Below are positions 22,201-36,000 of a stretch of 64,000 nt of DNA, piece after piece. A model generated the notes under the pieces. It did not search any database, was not told the origin of the DNA, and worked only from the letters and a program-made list of their open reading frames with translations. Origin of the DNA: Echinarachnius parma. Lineage: Eukaryota > Echinodermata > Echinoidea > Clypeasteroida > Echinarachniidae. The stretch is from the NCBI GenBank assembly GCA_037951105.1, contig JBAMJV010002054.1, forward strand, positions 62,001 through 126,000. The letters are read 5' to 3'. Made by a program: the position numbers and the translations under genes. Positions within the stretch are counted from its first letter, which is position 1; each line of letters opens with the position of its first letter.

Positions 22201-25200
22201 ACACAGGAGAAAAGCACATGTAATTCGGACGACTTTACAGAACACAACCGTTCACGTCTGGCGCTTGAGGTTCAACTGCGTGTTCCCTCGGTATTCACCG
22301 ACGGACACACACGGTATCTCTCTATACAAGCGTTTACGGGACTCGACCCGCTTCCGGGAAACCCGTTTTTAGGTCCCAGGGTCAAGTCCGACACAATACA
22401 CGGGTCAAAGACCGACAAACTATCGCGATCTATTACCTAAACATAGGGTTTGCAGAACCGGCTGCAAGCAGTCTCGGGTCAATACAAATCCCTAGAAATT
22501 CTTGGCACATAAGAGAGGAATTGAAACAGAGACATCTCTGAACTATAGCAGTCCAAATCAGTGACTGCTTCAATAAAAAAGTAGAACTAGAAAAATGAGC
22601 GATGAACAACGCAGCAGCCAGCAGTGCAGTTTATCAACATGATCAATATTGTTATTTTACTAATAATCACAAAATTAATGGAGTATGGGGATGTATGATG
22701 ACTGTCATATTGAGTGTTGATGTTGATTACCTATACCTTTTTAATTTTGTTGTGGTACTGTACATGACTACATGCACAATTTAAAAAGCAATCAAAACGA
22801 AAGGTTTGCCAGATGAGTATCTAGTATGATGACTGACTTATGAGAGAGCCGAGCTCGAGCTTGAGACAATGTTAGATCAACAAATCTATCGTTTTCAGGG
22901 CCTCTTTTACATGTAGTGTACCATCATTAGCAAAAGTTTAAGACCACCTGGGAATTTGTGGGTATTACAATAATTTGGACTGCATTCTTTTGTCTTATTG
23001 AATGATTACATAACATGTTTACTACAGTGGTCAGTAGCAAAAGAGTAATGGTCAGCGATAAAATTAATATTTTTATTTCAGGGGCTCCATTTTCGGGGGC
23101 TACTTTTCCCATTTTCGGGGGATACAAATTTCCAGGCTCTTTTTCGAATTTCAGGGGCTAATAATAAGCTATAATGCTGTAAGTGATCATTTATAAACAT
23201 TTGATAACAATCCAAACAGAAAAATCCCACAAAAAAATCTCGAAAATCCCAAAAAATAAAAAATAAAATTTGGGGCCGAATTTTTTGTTCCGGGGGCAAA
23301 TTTGGGAATTTCGGGGGCGAATTCGACCCACCGCCCCCATGTATTTTTTTGCTGGTAATGGTATTAGCCCAGCAGTTCAAGTGTGATACAAAGGTTATGC
23401 GTTAAAAATAAAAGTATGTCTGAAAAATAAATATGTTTAACTTTGTTGTGTTTTTTATTTATTGCATTTTGGAAGGGTGGTCTTAAACTTTTGATAATGA
23501 TGGTACTGTCGTAATCTCATACTGTTGGCCCTTTCTAACGATAGATTCCACAATTCATGTGGTGCGATACCTGCATAGTTTTTTACTGTAATCTACAGAC
23601 GGACAATGTGACGGCTTCAAAAATATATTCTTAATATTTATCGAGATGTGCAGTTTAAAACGATAATAAAAAAACACACACACACAAAAAAACAATTTCA
23701 TTGGCTCCACTACATGGTTGCTCTCTTTCATGGAATTTTTATTATTTTTTCATCCTTTTTCTTGATCAGCCGCAGCATTTTTCCTCTGTATTACAAAATG
23801 GTTTGGAGTGAAATATGAAATTATCATAAACTGATAATCTCTTTGTATTTTTGGTGATGCGTTTTCCAATATTTTTTCTGGGAACATATTTTTGTGAACT
23901 TGTTGATGGAATGGACTACTTAAGATGTTTCCTTTCATTTATAAGAATATTATTTTTGGGTGGTGGTACCCTTTAACTCAGGGCTCCACACTTACATTTT
24001 TTGTCAGTGGCCCGGTCAGGCCGGTGAAATAATTTCTTCCCCTTTTCTGGTGGCCCGAAAGAAAAATTTACTGGCCCAAACATTTTTATTCATGAGTAAA
24101 CTTTTTACTTAATTCAAAATATCACTCTTTCTTGATCAAACATGTGATTATAGATGAAGCACGACATGGAAGAAAAAAAGATTTTCTAATTTTGTCTATG
24201 TCGGGTTGAAAATCTGCTTGCCCGATCTAGGCCACCAAATATGACTTTCATACATCTGATTCAGTGAGTGTTGTGACTTGAGTTGAGCATGTCATTCAGA
24301 GGGTTAATAACTTAGCCTGCCAATATACAAGTTCAGGGACTCGGTTGTATACATCGAGATGAAAATAATTAATTTTGAATCTTTCAACTTGCTTCATTGT
24401 TGTTCACTTCAACTCTGGCATTCTCTTCCGAAACGTGTCCACAGCATGCACATGCATGACAAAAAGAACAAATTAAATATATTGCTCTTCTGCAATTGCA
24501 TCCTTTTTTGTCATGCCATGGGCACGGTTTGGAAGAAAATTAAACATTTCTTGCAATTTACATTTTAAACCCCTGATATGAAAGAATTTTGAAAGAAAAA
24601 GAATTGGAGCAAAAACGTGCAAAAGCCTACCGTATTCATACAGTCATGCTCAAGTTTGTGCAGGCATATACACACATGAGAAGAAAATGGCATGAAATTC
24701 AGCTGAGAATATTACTGTTCATTATAACTATTGCACGCTTATTTGGTTGAATAATGTTGCACGCAATCAAATATAATTAAAATTGTAAAAAATGCAATAA
24801 GGAATCAAAATATATGTTTTGTTGTACAGAAAAGTGGCATACATGTAATCTACTATGTTGTTTGTTTTGACATCAGCTTTAAGAAAAAATAACTTAGATA
24901 CCAGCAACAAACCAAATTGATCTTTCAGTTAATTACTTGTACAGTAAACATAATATTCAATCACAGTGAATTTGTATTTAATGTAAATATATTACTTGAC
25001 TTTTAAAAAAGATTGTCAATTGTGATGTACGCTTGCTTGCAGTAATAGCAGTTATCCAATTTCCTCTCGGTGAACAGCATTTCTTGTACATAGAATGTAC
25101 ATAATATGTACACTATGTGCATGTCATACTTCCATGAAAATATACATAATTGTTTAGCTGACATTTTGTATCCAGGTCGAACTCAATATACCTGCTTTTC

Positions 25201-25772
25201 ACCACTTCCCGACTTGAAGGACAGCATAATTTCATTAAAAGGATCTAGCTACACGTACCTGTAGTAACTTAAAAGCGTAAATTAAACCAATTTGCTTGCA
25301 AATCTAGTCATCCTTTCATGCCATTCTGTTTTCTTCTTTCTCATAGAAGTATGAAACCTAGTTGCTCTGATTATTAAAATGTCAAATGTTGGTTTCTAGT
25401 TTCGTTATTGAGATATAATATGTATGATTTAATTAGAAAAATAGGGAGTCTGTATTTCAACTGTGTACAATGAGGCAACGAGTCTGCAAATAACATGTTC
25501 CATTTTCGCTTATTACTTGGCTGAAACTTTCACACATCACTCAGTGGACATCGGTCTCAGACTACAGCAATATATATAAATCAATCCTTATGTCGCAGTA
25601 TAATTACTAGATTCCTTTTAACTTTAACAGTTTAATTTCAGTTATGAAAAGAAATATCTCTGTACCTGTGTTAGACAAAAGTCTATTACCATGGCAACTA
25701 GAGGACCCTGCTTCATCCCATCTTCTCATGAATATAATTGCTTTAATCAAGTACGTGGCTGTATGTTTGTTT

Positions 25773-25803
<31 letters not shown>

Positions 25804-27007
25804 CATGCATGCGTATATGTGAGCACAAGCAATTATCACAAAAAAGCCCCCTGTGATTTCTAATTTCAATAACAATTTATATTTGTATAAGAATCATGTA
25901 TAATAATCATGAATCTGGATGTGAATTAATTATTGAGTCATTTATTTGGAGGTTGTTTGTTTGTGTGTGTATATGAGTGTGTGCATGTATCAAAATGTGT
26001 TTGTTGTGAGCTTGTAAGTTATGTGTATGTGGGTGGCTTTGTGCCTGTGTATGTGTGTATGTCGTATTTATGCATTTGTGTGCTGTGTATCTGCCTTGTT
26101 GTGTGTGTGTGTGTGTGTGGGAGTGGGGGGGGGGGGGGGGGGGCTGTGTAGCTGTACAAGTATGACTGCGAGGACCCTTGATCCAGTAAGTGCCCTTGGC
26201 CTTAGTAGTATTTTCATAGGCAATTTAATTCATTTAAAAAGATGGCAGCCATCTTGGGATTAGGAAAATAGAATCTAGATTAACTGCAACTTTTTTAAAA
26301 TTTGTATTATAATTACTAAATTTACAATATTTACGGCAGTTATTTGTTTTCAGTTGTGTATTTCTTTCTTGCTCAGGCACCCATGATGTACTGTACATGT
26401 ATACAGAGAGTATTAGTTTGATTTAAATGGCAATCAATGCTCTGATGATGGGAAAAGGTCATGTACGATTCTGTATAACATGTATGAATGTTTGTGTGTC
26501 CCTGAGTGTCTGTTTGTTTGTATGTGTATGTCTCTGAGTGTCTGTTTGTATGAACTTGTGTTTGTAGATATATGTGTGTATATGTTTGTGTGTGCTTGAA
26601 TGGGCTGTGTATTTGTGGGTGAAGCCTGTACATGCACAGTATGAGTATGAACGTAAACTGTATATCAATCGGATACTAGCAAGAGAGCTAGCTGTACACG
26701 TAAATTGTAGTATTGGACATGCACTCAAACTAATGAGCCTCTCTCTCTCTGGATATAATATATACAAACTGAATTACTGATACCTCCCAACCAACCATAG
26801 CCTATTATAATTTGACTAACAATGATGGAAAGAATGGAGCATTACGCAGCAGATTTCTGCAAACCCATTGTATAATTTGCAAGCTGCAGCTGCCTTCATT
26901 ATTGATATTATTTGTTGTTCTCCCGCTATACATTGTTAACCCTTTCAAAATCAAGCTATTGAAATTTCAATGAGATCTTTAAATGCTGTAGATTAAGCAC
27001 AGTAATA

Positions 27008-27043
<36 letters not shown>

Positions 27044-30000
27044 TTTATGATGATGATTACTTGTAAGTCGGATCATGTGTTCTAAATGTGCCAAATCTGA
27101 TTGGTTGAAACGCGCACATTTTCTGACTTGCAATTAAAGGGGTAGTTTAGTTTTGGTAGAGAGGGCGCTGCACATCGCAATTTTTTTGTGAGGTAATGAA
27201 AAACTGAGTGTCGAATTTGAGAGAACATGCCATTTTAATGGCAGAATAAACTTTATTTGGTCAAAATCGACCCAGAAACGGCTGAAATATCAATAAATAT
27301 ATCTGATCTTATAATTATTTGGGGCCCAAATAATTAGATGATTTTTTGAAAAAATAAAAAAAAATGCTTGCACTTTTTCAAAATTTTTCAAAAGCGTTTT
27401 AAAAATGGTTGTTGATGATCTCGCTATTTAATCATTATATCAACAAAACATCATGTATGCATAATTTTGGTTGAAAATGGTTGAAACCAATGCCTTTTTA
27501 AAAAGCGCCCTCTTGTGTTTTAATGGCTCTTTTTGAATGATAACAGGCGTTTTACTTGGTCGTTTGTAATTTTGTATACCTTTCGAGCATGGTGGAGTTA
27601 TAACTATTAGTTTATAATGTTACTGTGCAGGTTTTGGCTACTAAAGTTCAGCCTTACCAAAACTAAACTACCCCTTTAATTGTAACTTTATACAATTGAT
27701 TGTATCTCTTTCTGCAATGGGGCCCAGGGCCCGTCCGACGGTATAACCAAATTAGTTTAGTTATAATGTAGATGATGGGGTTATAACTACTGTAATTCAA
27801 CAAGAGATTGTTTGTATTTGCCAACTAGGGAAAACTAAGTAGACCTGTAATAAATGCTTACCCAGATATAGTTAGTGATAAAGAAAAGAATGTGTTGCTA
27901 GTCCTGGGCGTATCATATGGCTGCTCTTGGCTAGTATGCTCCTCGGGGAGTTGAGATGGTGCGCACAATAATTGTGCGGGTTTGAACTGTACCAATAAAG
28001 ACCATGGTAATAATACAAGCGCATCTAAGGACGTGCATTTGCAATATTATGCGCTATATAAAAACTGTGTATTATTATTATCTTAAAGCTAGTGCATATT
28101 TTAATGAATATGAACCCTGGTCCACAAGTAAAGGTCTTTTCTCCCCTTTTCTGTCTCTATTCTCTCAAATGTTGTTTAAAATTGTGCAAATGTTGTGTTA
28201 TATTGTAATTGTTGTAGAGCTTGACCGTTTTCTGCATTAATTATAAAGAAAAAAAAACATTGCCGTTATTCCAACGATGCAATAATTTGACGGATTACCA
28301 TAAAATATGCTGACTAATTCTGTGCGTCAGAAGTGAGATCAACGCATGTCTTTGCTGTCACTGCTTACTTCACACACTGTGTGCGTACGATCCCATGATT
28401 ACGTAGGTTGATTGTGCGCAAGTCATCCCGCTTGCCCTATTCGTTTAACTAACGCTGCATGTTGGGTGTTGCCATGGTGATAGATCGTCCCCTGAGCCAC
28501 ACTGGTTGATTGCAATTATATACCCTTTCTTCTCCCTTTTCCTGCCAGTGGGCAAATGAACATTGCCTGTAACTAAATCTCTTAATGAAAACCTCTAATT
28601 CTCATGTTTATTTTACATAAACATATAGTTCTTGTGGTCTTGTTTTAATGAAAACCTGTAGATGTCATGCTTTTCTAGATGCAGTTATTATTGTCTGATC
28701 TTGTTTTAATAGAAACCAACAATTCTTATTTTTATTTTACAAGGAGCAGTTCTTGTTGTAATAGGGAGCAGTGGGGAAAAAAAGGGAATATAATGTATGG
28801 ACCCTTCAATGCGCAGGCCTATTTGTATGAATTTATTCTTGGGGCATCTACAATATTGTAGTCAAGTACAAAACACACATTACCCCCAATCAAATGAAAA
28901 CAATAATTACAAAACAATCTATTAGGGGGATGAAAAAAAAGAAGAAACAAATTTGCTTCCTATTGTTTTGTTATTCTGTTATTTAATTTGGGGTAAATCC
29001 GGGTAATGTATGTTTTTAACTCGACTTAGATCGCTTTATAGATGGTCCTAGAATACCTGAACATGGAGAAGTGGTTTTAATATGTCACATTTCCCTGTTT
29101 GTTTGAACAGTCCTTTTACTGTATTTGCCTATGGGGTACAACTGATTCGAAATGGTTGGATAAGTTCCACAAAATTTGCTGTAACTTCAGTTTTTAGATT
29201 GTAATTTTTGCCTCTTTTGATTCATCTAGGCTAACCATTAGGAACAAATTTGAAGTCTATCTCAAAGATGACATTAAAATCAATTCATGTATGTGTTGAA
29301 ATATTGAACTTACATTTTATATGTAGGAAACAAAATGTATTAATTGTGCAGTGCTTCATTGAGAAATGCATTTTGTTGATGGCATGTTAATGAAACAATT
29401 GTCCAATTATTAGACAATACTTTAACAAATATTGTGTTGCCTTTTGTCTCCGAACAAGTCATAAGAAGATGTAACAATCTAACCCCTGTTTGTTTGATCT
29501 CTTTTCCATTTCCAGCAATCGCCGCGACCTCCTTCAAGTCGCGACAATGGTCCTAAAACAATGCGGTCTTTGTCGGAGAGACATCGCAGTACGTCGAGTG
29601 CACACACAGAAAGCCTGCGTACGCTAAGCAGTCCTGCGTCCACAACTGCTATGCCTTTCATCGTGTGCCGGTCGAATTCATTCCTCTCGGGCCCCAACAC
29701 AAGCACCAGCACCCTCACTCAAGGTTCTGAATTCAATACCCTCTCTGGAAGTACAAGTTATGGTTCCAACTCGTTAAACAACACTCCCTCCAGCTCCACC
29801 TCGTGTGGTAATACCCCCTCTGGAAGTGCCCCTCTTAATCCCTTTGGCCCATACCCCTCTGCTAGACATACAACCCCTTCTGGGTCCACTGAATCTGGCA
29901 CAAACACAAGCACAAACACGAGCAGACCGTCGACGGGGGAAAGCCTCTCGCGGGGTTGCCATGGGAGACAATCCATGGGGTCGTCGCACTCGAGGGCGAA

Positions 30001-33000
30001 ACCAATGACTTTCTCGCGGACAAGTTCACGAGGGAGCAGCCGCTGCGGGAACGGAGATCAGGATCGAGGGTCGCTGGCATCGACGCCGTCGCTGATGTCC
30101 AACCAGAACGACATCTGCAGGATATGTCACTGTGAGGGTGATGAGGAGGTGCCGCTCATTTATCCGTGCCTTTGTCTGGGGAGCCTGCAGTATGTGCACC
30201 AGGCCTGCATACAGCAGTGGATTAAGAGCTCCAATACCAAGTCGTGTGAGCTGTGTCGATTCGAGTTCATCATGCAGAGCAAGCTCAAACCCATCGCAAC
30301 GGTATTTAGTCTTGAATCAATTTTTTTTGTTTTTTGTTAGCACTTGTTCCTCTTTTATATTTCTTTGAATGGAATGCAAGATTTTACCAAGTTTCTAGAA
30401 ATAAATAATCAATTTTTTATCTAGCTCGATATTTCTTTATATCTTGATAAGTATGTAATTTAATATTTTCTTTTAATTCTTGAGCATTTGTAGCAAGACC
30501 AATTATTAATTTATTGAGTATCAGACATTTTTATATATATATTGCAAGTACACATTAAGAAAGAATGGTAAACTTCTTAATTTTATGAAGAAGATAAAAT
30601 GCATGTATGCAATATAAATATTGAAGAGCTGTATTCTAGTGGATTACAAACATTACTAGGTCATCCATAGCTGACAAAATGAGAAGAAATTGTATTTTTG
30701 TGCATGCGCAGTCAATTTGTGAAGGCAGTAAACCTTATAAGACGTACAGGTAGGGATGAATTGTTAATTATTATAGCTTTCAAACGCCACTGTTTGCTAT
30801 TAAAAAGAGAGTGAGGGATGACATTTGATAACTGGAAAACAAGTTGGCATTTAAATCTAGCGCACGTACAGTACGCAGCCATGGTTACATAAGCATGTAG
30901 ATCTCATACACTTAATGAAGTGCAAACATGTAGACTGTAGTGCTTCTAGCATTCTATCTTGCCTTGATACCAAGAGCTTTTTATATCGTCTTTGATTAAA
31001 GTGATCCAGTAACTTTGATAATATTATTCAAAGACGTCACTCATATCTACCAATTACCCTTTTAATATTCTTGTGACAGATATACAGTGTGTGATATTTT
31101 TTATAGAAAAGAAACGATGTTTACTAAGCCTGGGTCGGAACGGACGGAATACCGGAATCCGTCCGGTGTGTGCGTGTTCCGGTTTTGTTTTCTCCATTCC
31201 GGTATTCCGATGAAAATCGCGGAAAACCTCTTTTTCCTCAAAAATTCATATTTTGTAGTAGAAAACTATTGAGAAGAAAACAAATGACAAAAAAGTACAA
31301 GAAAGACGATGTCGAATGCAACTTACATCGACAAGAAATCCGCTGCGTTTATTATGACAGCCGATCTAGCGCGCGGTGCGGCGAGTATACGGCATACGAT
31401 CGACGTCGTAGACTACCCCGGCGCGCCCCGCACAGTCATGCTTCAGCTGCTATCAGTCAGAGCTGCGCCGTAATATACAAACGATTCTCAAACGTTGACA
31501 TCCAGTCCGCCCTCTATCGGTACTAAACTAATGCTCCGATACAGCCCGCCATATCACTCGTATACTTTGCGTGCAGGTTATGGGTCTCATTTCTTACGCG
31601 AGAGATCCATCCGCCGGGAATTGGGGAATTCCCCAGCGGATGGATTCTATCGTAAGAAAAAAGACCCGATAACCTGCACGCAAGTGAAGTGTTAGTGTTG
31701 ACTTATTCGTGTCGTTGTAGCTTCAGTTCATGCAGGTCCGAGCGAGTTAGAAAATGTTCGAGATATAATCAGCGCATTTTTTGTTGTTGCTGTTTTTGCA
31801 GGTAATTGTTCTCGTATTTATTTTAAAAGCCATACAAACATGTAAGTAAAATAAGAGATAGTCTAGAATAGGTGCGATCGTAATAATCTTACATTTTCGT
31901 TCCTTTTCGGCACTTTTTAAGAGTGCAACTTGCAAGGTCAAGGCAGTTGAGTTGGCCTGTCTCGCATGCCTGCGCTGCCGAAACTATGGCAGACCTTCTA
32001 GTGCGTGTTCGTTCCGTATCATTCATTGGCAGTTTTTTTTTTTATCGGAATACCGGATTCCGACCGGCACAACACCGGCGGATTCTGGAACAAAAAAATT
32101 CCGACATGACTCAGGCTTAATGTTTACCTAGTAGTACTTAGTGAAAAAGTGAAAATTGATGTCAAACTTTATCCCTGATCATTCGCATCAATTATCAGAA
32201 TTCTGATACTTTTGACTACGATATCTCCATAATTAGGGAGACATTTGAAAAATCAAAGCCCATTTCATTTTTCTGTTCCCAAACAACTAGGTACAAGAGA
32301 AGTGTGAAAGAGCTTTCATGTGAGTTTGGTTCAATTTGACAAAGTTACTGGATCACTTTAAAGGGAATTTATGCAAAATTCTAAAAACATGTGGGTTGGG
32401 ATGTGGTAGGATATGTGGTAGTTTATACAGATTTTGCAAATCTCACGGCATAATCTTTGTTACTTTCAAGAGGAATAAATGCAATTCATAATTTGTAAAT
32501 AGTATGCTACCAGCACGTAAATCAATGCATATATGCTCGTGATGATATCAGAATGAATGAACGTTCATTCGTAAAACACAAAAAGTATCCTGATGTTTGA
32601 TTGAAAATACAGTATTTTTACACCATCATCTAGTTAATCCACAGAACTTAATTAGAAATCTAGAGGTTCTCTCATTGTATCTGTATTACCAATAGAAGCA
32701 TGGAACAGGTTTTTGTTTGTCAAATTTCCCTTTCGTTAAAGGGATAGTTGAGTTTTGGTAGAGAGGGCGCTAGACTACTTTTTTTGTTGTGAGGTAATGA
32801 AAAACTGAGTGTAAAATTTAATAGAGCATAATATTTAAATAATAAAATCATCTTTGTTTGATCAAAATCGGTTCAGAGACGGCTGAAATATCCATAAATA
32901 TAACAATTTGTAATAAAGCTGGGGCCCCAGGTTTATTAGAGAATTTCGAACCAGCCGTTAAAAATTCAAAAAAATGCATCCTCTTTTCAAAAAGTTACAA

Positions 33001-36000
33001 AATAGGTATTTAAATAGTTGTTGGTTATTTCTCTATCTAATCACTATTTCAACAAAACATCACATGCACAATATTTTATTCAAAATGGTTGAAACCGATG
33101 AGTGTTTAGAGAGCGCCCTCTTACATTTTAACTGCTCTTTTTGAATGATAACATGATCTTTACTACGTCATTTGTAATTTTGTGTTCCTTTCTAGTTATA
33201 ACTATTAGTTTGTAATGTAATGATGCAGGTTTTGGTTACTAAAATTCAGTTTCACCAAAACTGTACTCTCCTTACCAGAACTCAACTATCCCTTTAAAAA
33301 GATATTGTGATTGTAGTGTTCCGATGTTTAACTATCCACTGAATAGTCATAACTGTGTACAAAGTGCAATTAGTCATTAAATATCACTTTGCATATTTGC
33401 TCATTACTCTGCCATATATAACATCCAAATAATGTGAAATTTTCACACAATACTCAGAGGACATATTAAATCACAAAACTACATATTTTACCAACCATTC
33501 ATCACTTTCTGCACATGCCAACAGAGTTACTAGATCTCTTTAATACTGCAAAAAGATAGTCTGCAATTTAATTAGACTGTATTGCTATAATACAGTATGT
33601 CTTCACTTCTTTCAAGTCCAAACAGAATTGCATGGCGTGTGCTAACAAGTGAATTTGATTACGATCTGACATGGATGTTAACTGCCGAGCACTATACTCA
33701 ATATAGCTGGCTCACAATATGTTTTAACATGTTTTCATCCTTACATGAGCATACCTGTAATATATAAAGTGTGTATTGGGTGAAAAAGACGATAACTGGA
33801 GGCATGAAGCACTAATGAATTGTAGAATCAGCCATAATTATATTTTCTTACCGTAATTTAGTTAGCCGATAGAAGGTTGCTCATTAATACAAGCAGTGTG
33901 TGTTTTTATATTTTCTGTAAATCATTTTCTTTTACTTGTATTAAGATTCAGTGCAATCTGAAGATGAATATAAAGAATGTCTGAAAATCCCAAATTTTTT
34001 TTCTTTTTCGTGGAACACATTACAATTTCTTGCCGTAAGTCTTCTAAAAATAAAATTTTTGCAAAATTACCTAAATGCTTTCTGACAATTTACTTTGATT
34101 CAGGGTTTTACAAAGGCATTCAAATGTTCATTAGTCAACTGTTGATCACACAGTTGGCTTGCTGACCTCATTACTCAACAAAGATGATTAATGATTTCAT
34201 ATATATTTCGTCTAACAACATGAGCGCACCTGTAATAGCGTGAAAAATAAAAACTGCCTCAGGGGAGAAATGGTGATGAAATGTAAGAATCAGCCGTAAT
34301 TGTATTCCTTGCCGATAAGCTAGTGTGGACAGAAGGTCGAGAGTGAATAATTTATTATATCAAGTCTGGTCGCAGGAGTGATACAAAGTCAAAGACTGCC
34401 GCTATGCTTGCGCATATATATACGCTATTATTACTCAACCCAAACATATGATGCAGCACTTGCGTCATTAGTGTGGTTCTGAGGGCAAGATTTTTTATCA
34501 AGTTGCTGATTTGAAATTCAGCCATTTTCTACTCCAAGGCACATGAGCATGCAAAGCCTAAGTTTATTACATTTTTTTTTTATTGTTGCCATCTCTGTTC
34601 AGATTTTGTTTTCAAATGTCTAGACACCTGATACTCTCATTTGTTTCTGTTTGATTTGATTTGATTTGATGTATTTATTTTCCTCATTTTCAACAACATT
34701 ATATATTAGTAGTACTATAATAAACATTTATCGTAAATATTGTCTTGTACACAAAATAAATTTGTTATATATTTTTTACAAACAGTTATATATAAAGATT
34801 TTACATTAATTTTACAGATATGATTTCCAAATGTAAACATGAACATTATTAAACCGTTTCTCTCTTTCTGCCTAGACTGTGTTTGATATTATTATTAATG
34901 TAAACATGTTTACAGCACTTGGTTGTGACAAACCTAGAATATATATTGCAATTTTGTTTCATTCCTCCTATCCTCCTAATAAAGAGTATAATTGTTTCTT
35001 TATTATGTTTATTTCAAACATCTATAGGTAACTGACCAGAAATACATAATATAAATGAAAAACGAGCAAAGAAAATTGGGCTTCCCCAGGATTTTTCCTT
35101 TTTTAAGGGGGTTTTGGTTGGTGTTAAATCTATGTGAAATTATACTTTGTCATTAATGAGAATGACCCCACTCCAAGTGCTTGCGAACATGTGTAAAATA
35201 TAATAGTTCTACTCATGGGTACCCATTATATAAATACCATAAGATACATGGAATGAGAGTTTGACAATTATTTTTGATTATTTATGACAAATTTGTAGGT
35301 AAGGTTGATCAGGCAAAATAAAAGTTCACATTTCAACTTTAGCAAGGCTATACAGCATGTTTTTAAGCTTTCCGTGTAGTACTCATTAATAATACTAAAA
35401 CAATTAATGTGTTTGGTTCAGTGGTATAAATTTGTAAACAATAGTATACATGTATAATCAGCAGAAAGAAATCTAAATTTAAAAAAATTCTACATGAATT
35501 ATTTATTCTATTTTATGGACATTGTTAATAGTTGGTACATCTTTTTATCTTCTTCTGTAGTGGGAGCGACTGGACATGTCGGTAGGAGAGAAGCGCAAGA
35601 TAGTCTGCTCCGTTTCATTCCATATCATCGCTGTGACGTGCGTGATATGGGCTCTCTACGTGCTGATTGACCGGACGTCCAATGAGATTCGCAACGATGG
35701 TATGCAGTGGCCATTTTGGACAAAGCTAGTAGTAGTCGCTGTAGGATTTACAGGTTTGTAAAAAAAATATTACAATGATTTTTGTTTTAATTTATCTTTG
35801 TCTTGTGTTTCTGTTTTGTCCTTTGATATGTCTTTTGACCATACATCCAATGAGATTCGCAGTGTCTGGATGCAGTGACCAATTTTGGACAAAGCTAGTA
35901 TTAGTCGCTGTGGGATTCACAGAATAGTACAATTTGGACAATTATTATCTTTTCATTTTTGAAATCTCTCTTTGTCTTGTGTTTTGGTTTTGTCCATTTG

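Larger units (their letters stand above)
16490..22572 (-). mobile_element. Internally deleted Gypsy-type LTR retrotransposon, antisense in MARCH intron 1
   Basis: Two nearly identical direct repeats of about 712 bp bound the element (16490-17201 and 21860-22572). Each begins TGAAG(T/C)A and ends TGCTTCA, so the LTRs carry short inverted ends. On the minus strand, a primer-binding site TGGCGCTGCATAGC starts two bases after the 5' LTR, and a polypurine tract GGGGGGAG sits right before the 3' LTR. The interior codes for Gag (18782-19981) and, in the -1 frame, a protease-like stub. Reverse transcriptase, RNase H and integrase are missing. The LTRs differ at only a few positions, which suggests a fairly recent insertion. 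Flanking target-site duplication is not clear (ATAT versus ATAA). Confidence 0.92.
22573..29515. other. Distal part of MARCH intron 1
   Basis: No coding exon is visible between the LTR element and the acceptor at 29515. It holds the elements listed separately (22919, 23980, 24417, 27134, 27901), a (GT)n run at 25775-25802, a GT- and G-rich stretch at 26095-26144, and an ATG/GAT microsatellite at 27005-27051. Thirty-plus bases of TGTG-rich degenerate sequence at 26480-26610 account for the open frames there. Confidence 0.55.
30996..32361. mobile_element. TTAA-flanked MITE interrupted by a second element
   Basis: The ends TTAAAGTGATCCAGTAACTT (left) and its perfect inverse (right, ending at 32361) are 22 bp terminal repeats with TTAA edges. 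Removing the nested element at 31125-32119 leaves a host MITE of about 370 bp. Related ends (AAAGGGATCTAGTAACT) occur at 4676 and 46667-46810. Confidence 0.8.
30302..35560. other. MARCH intron 2
   Basis: No exon is visible. The intron holds a TTAA-flanked element with a nested element (30996-32361), a second TTAA-type MITE (32736-33297), and an imperfect duplication. The duplicated blocks around 33750-33900 and 34200-34350 share ATGAGC(A/G)(T/C)ACCTGTAATA and GAATCAGCC(A/G)TAATT. The remainder is AT-rich. Confidence 0.55.

Noticed and set aside
25775-26150. Cys/Val-rich open frames in GT-rich DNA
   Set aside because: They are translations of (GT)n and G-rich simple repeats.
29479-30080. Minus-strand open frames over the MARCH exon
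   Set aside because: They are shadows of the Ser/Thr-rich MARCH coding exon and show no domain.
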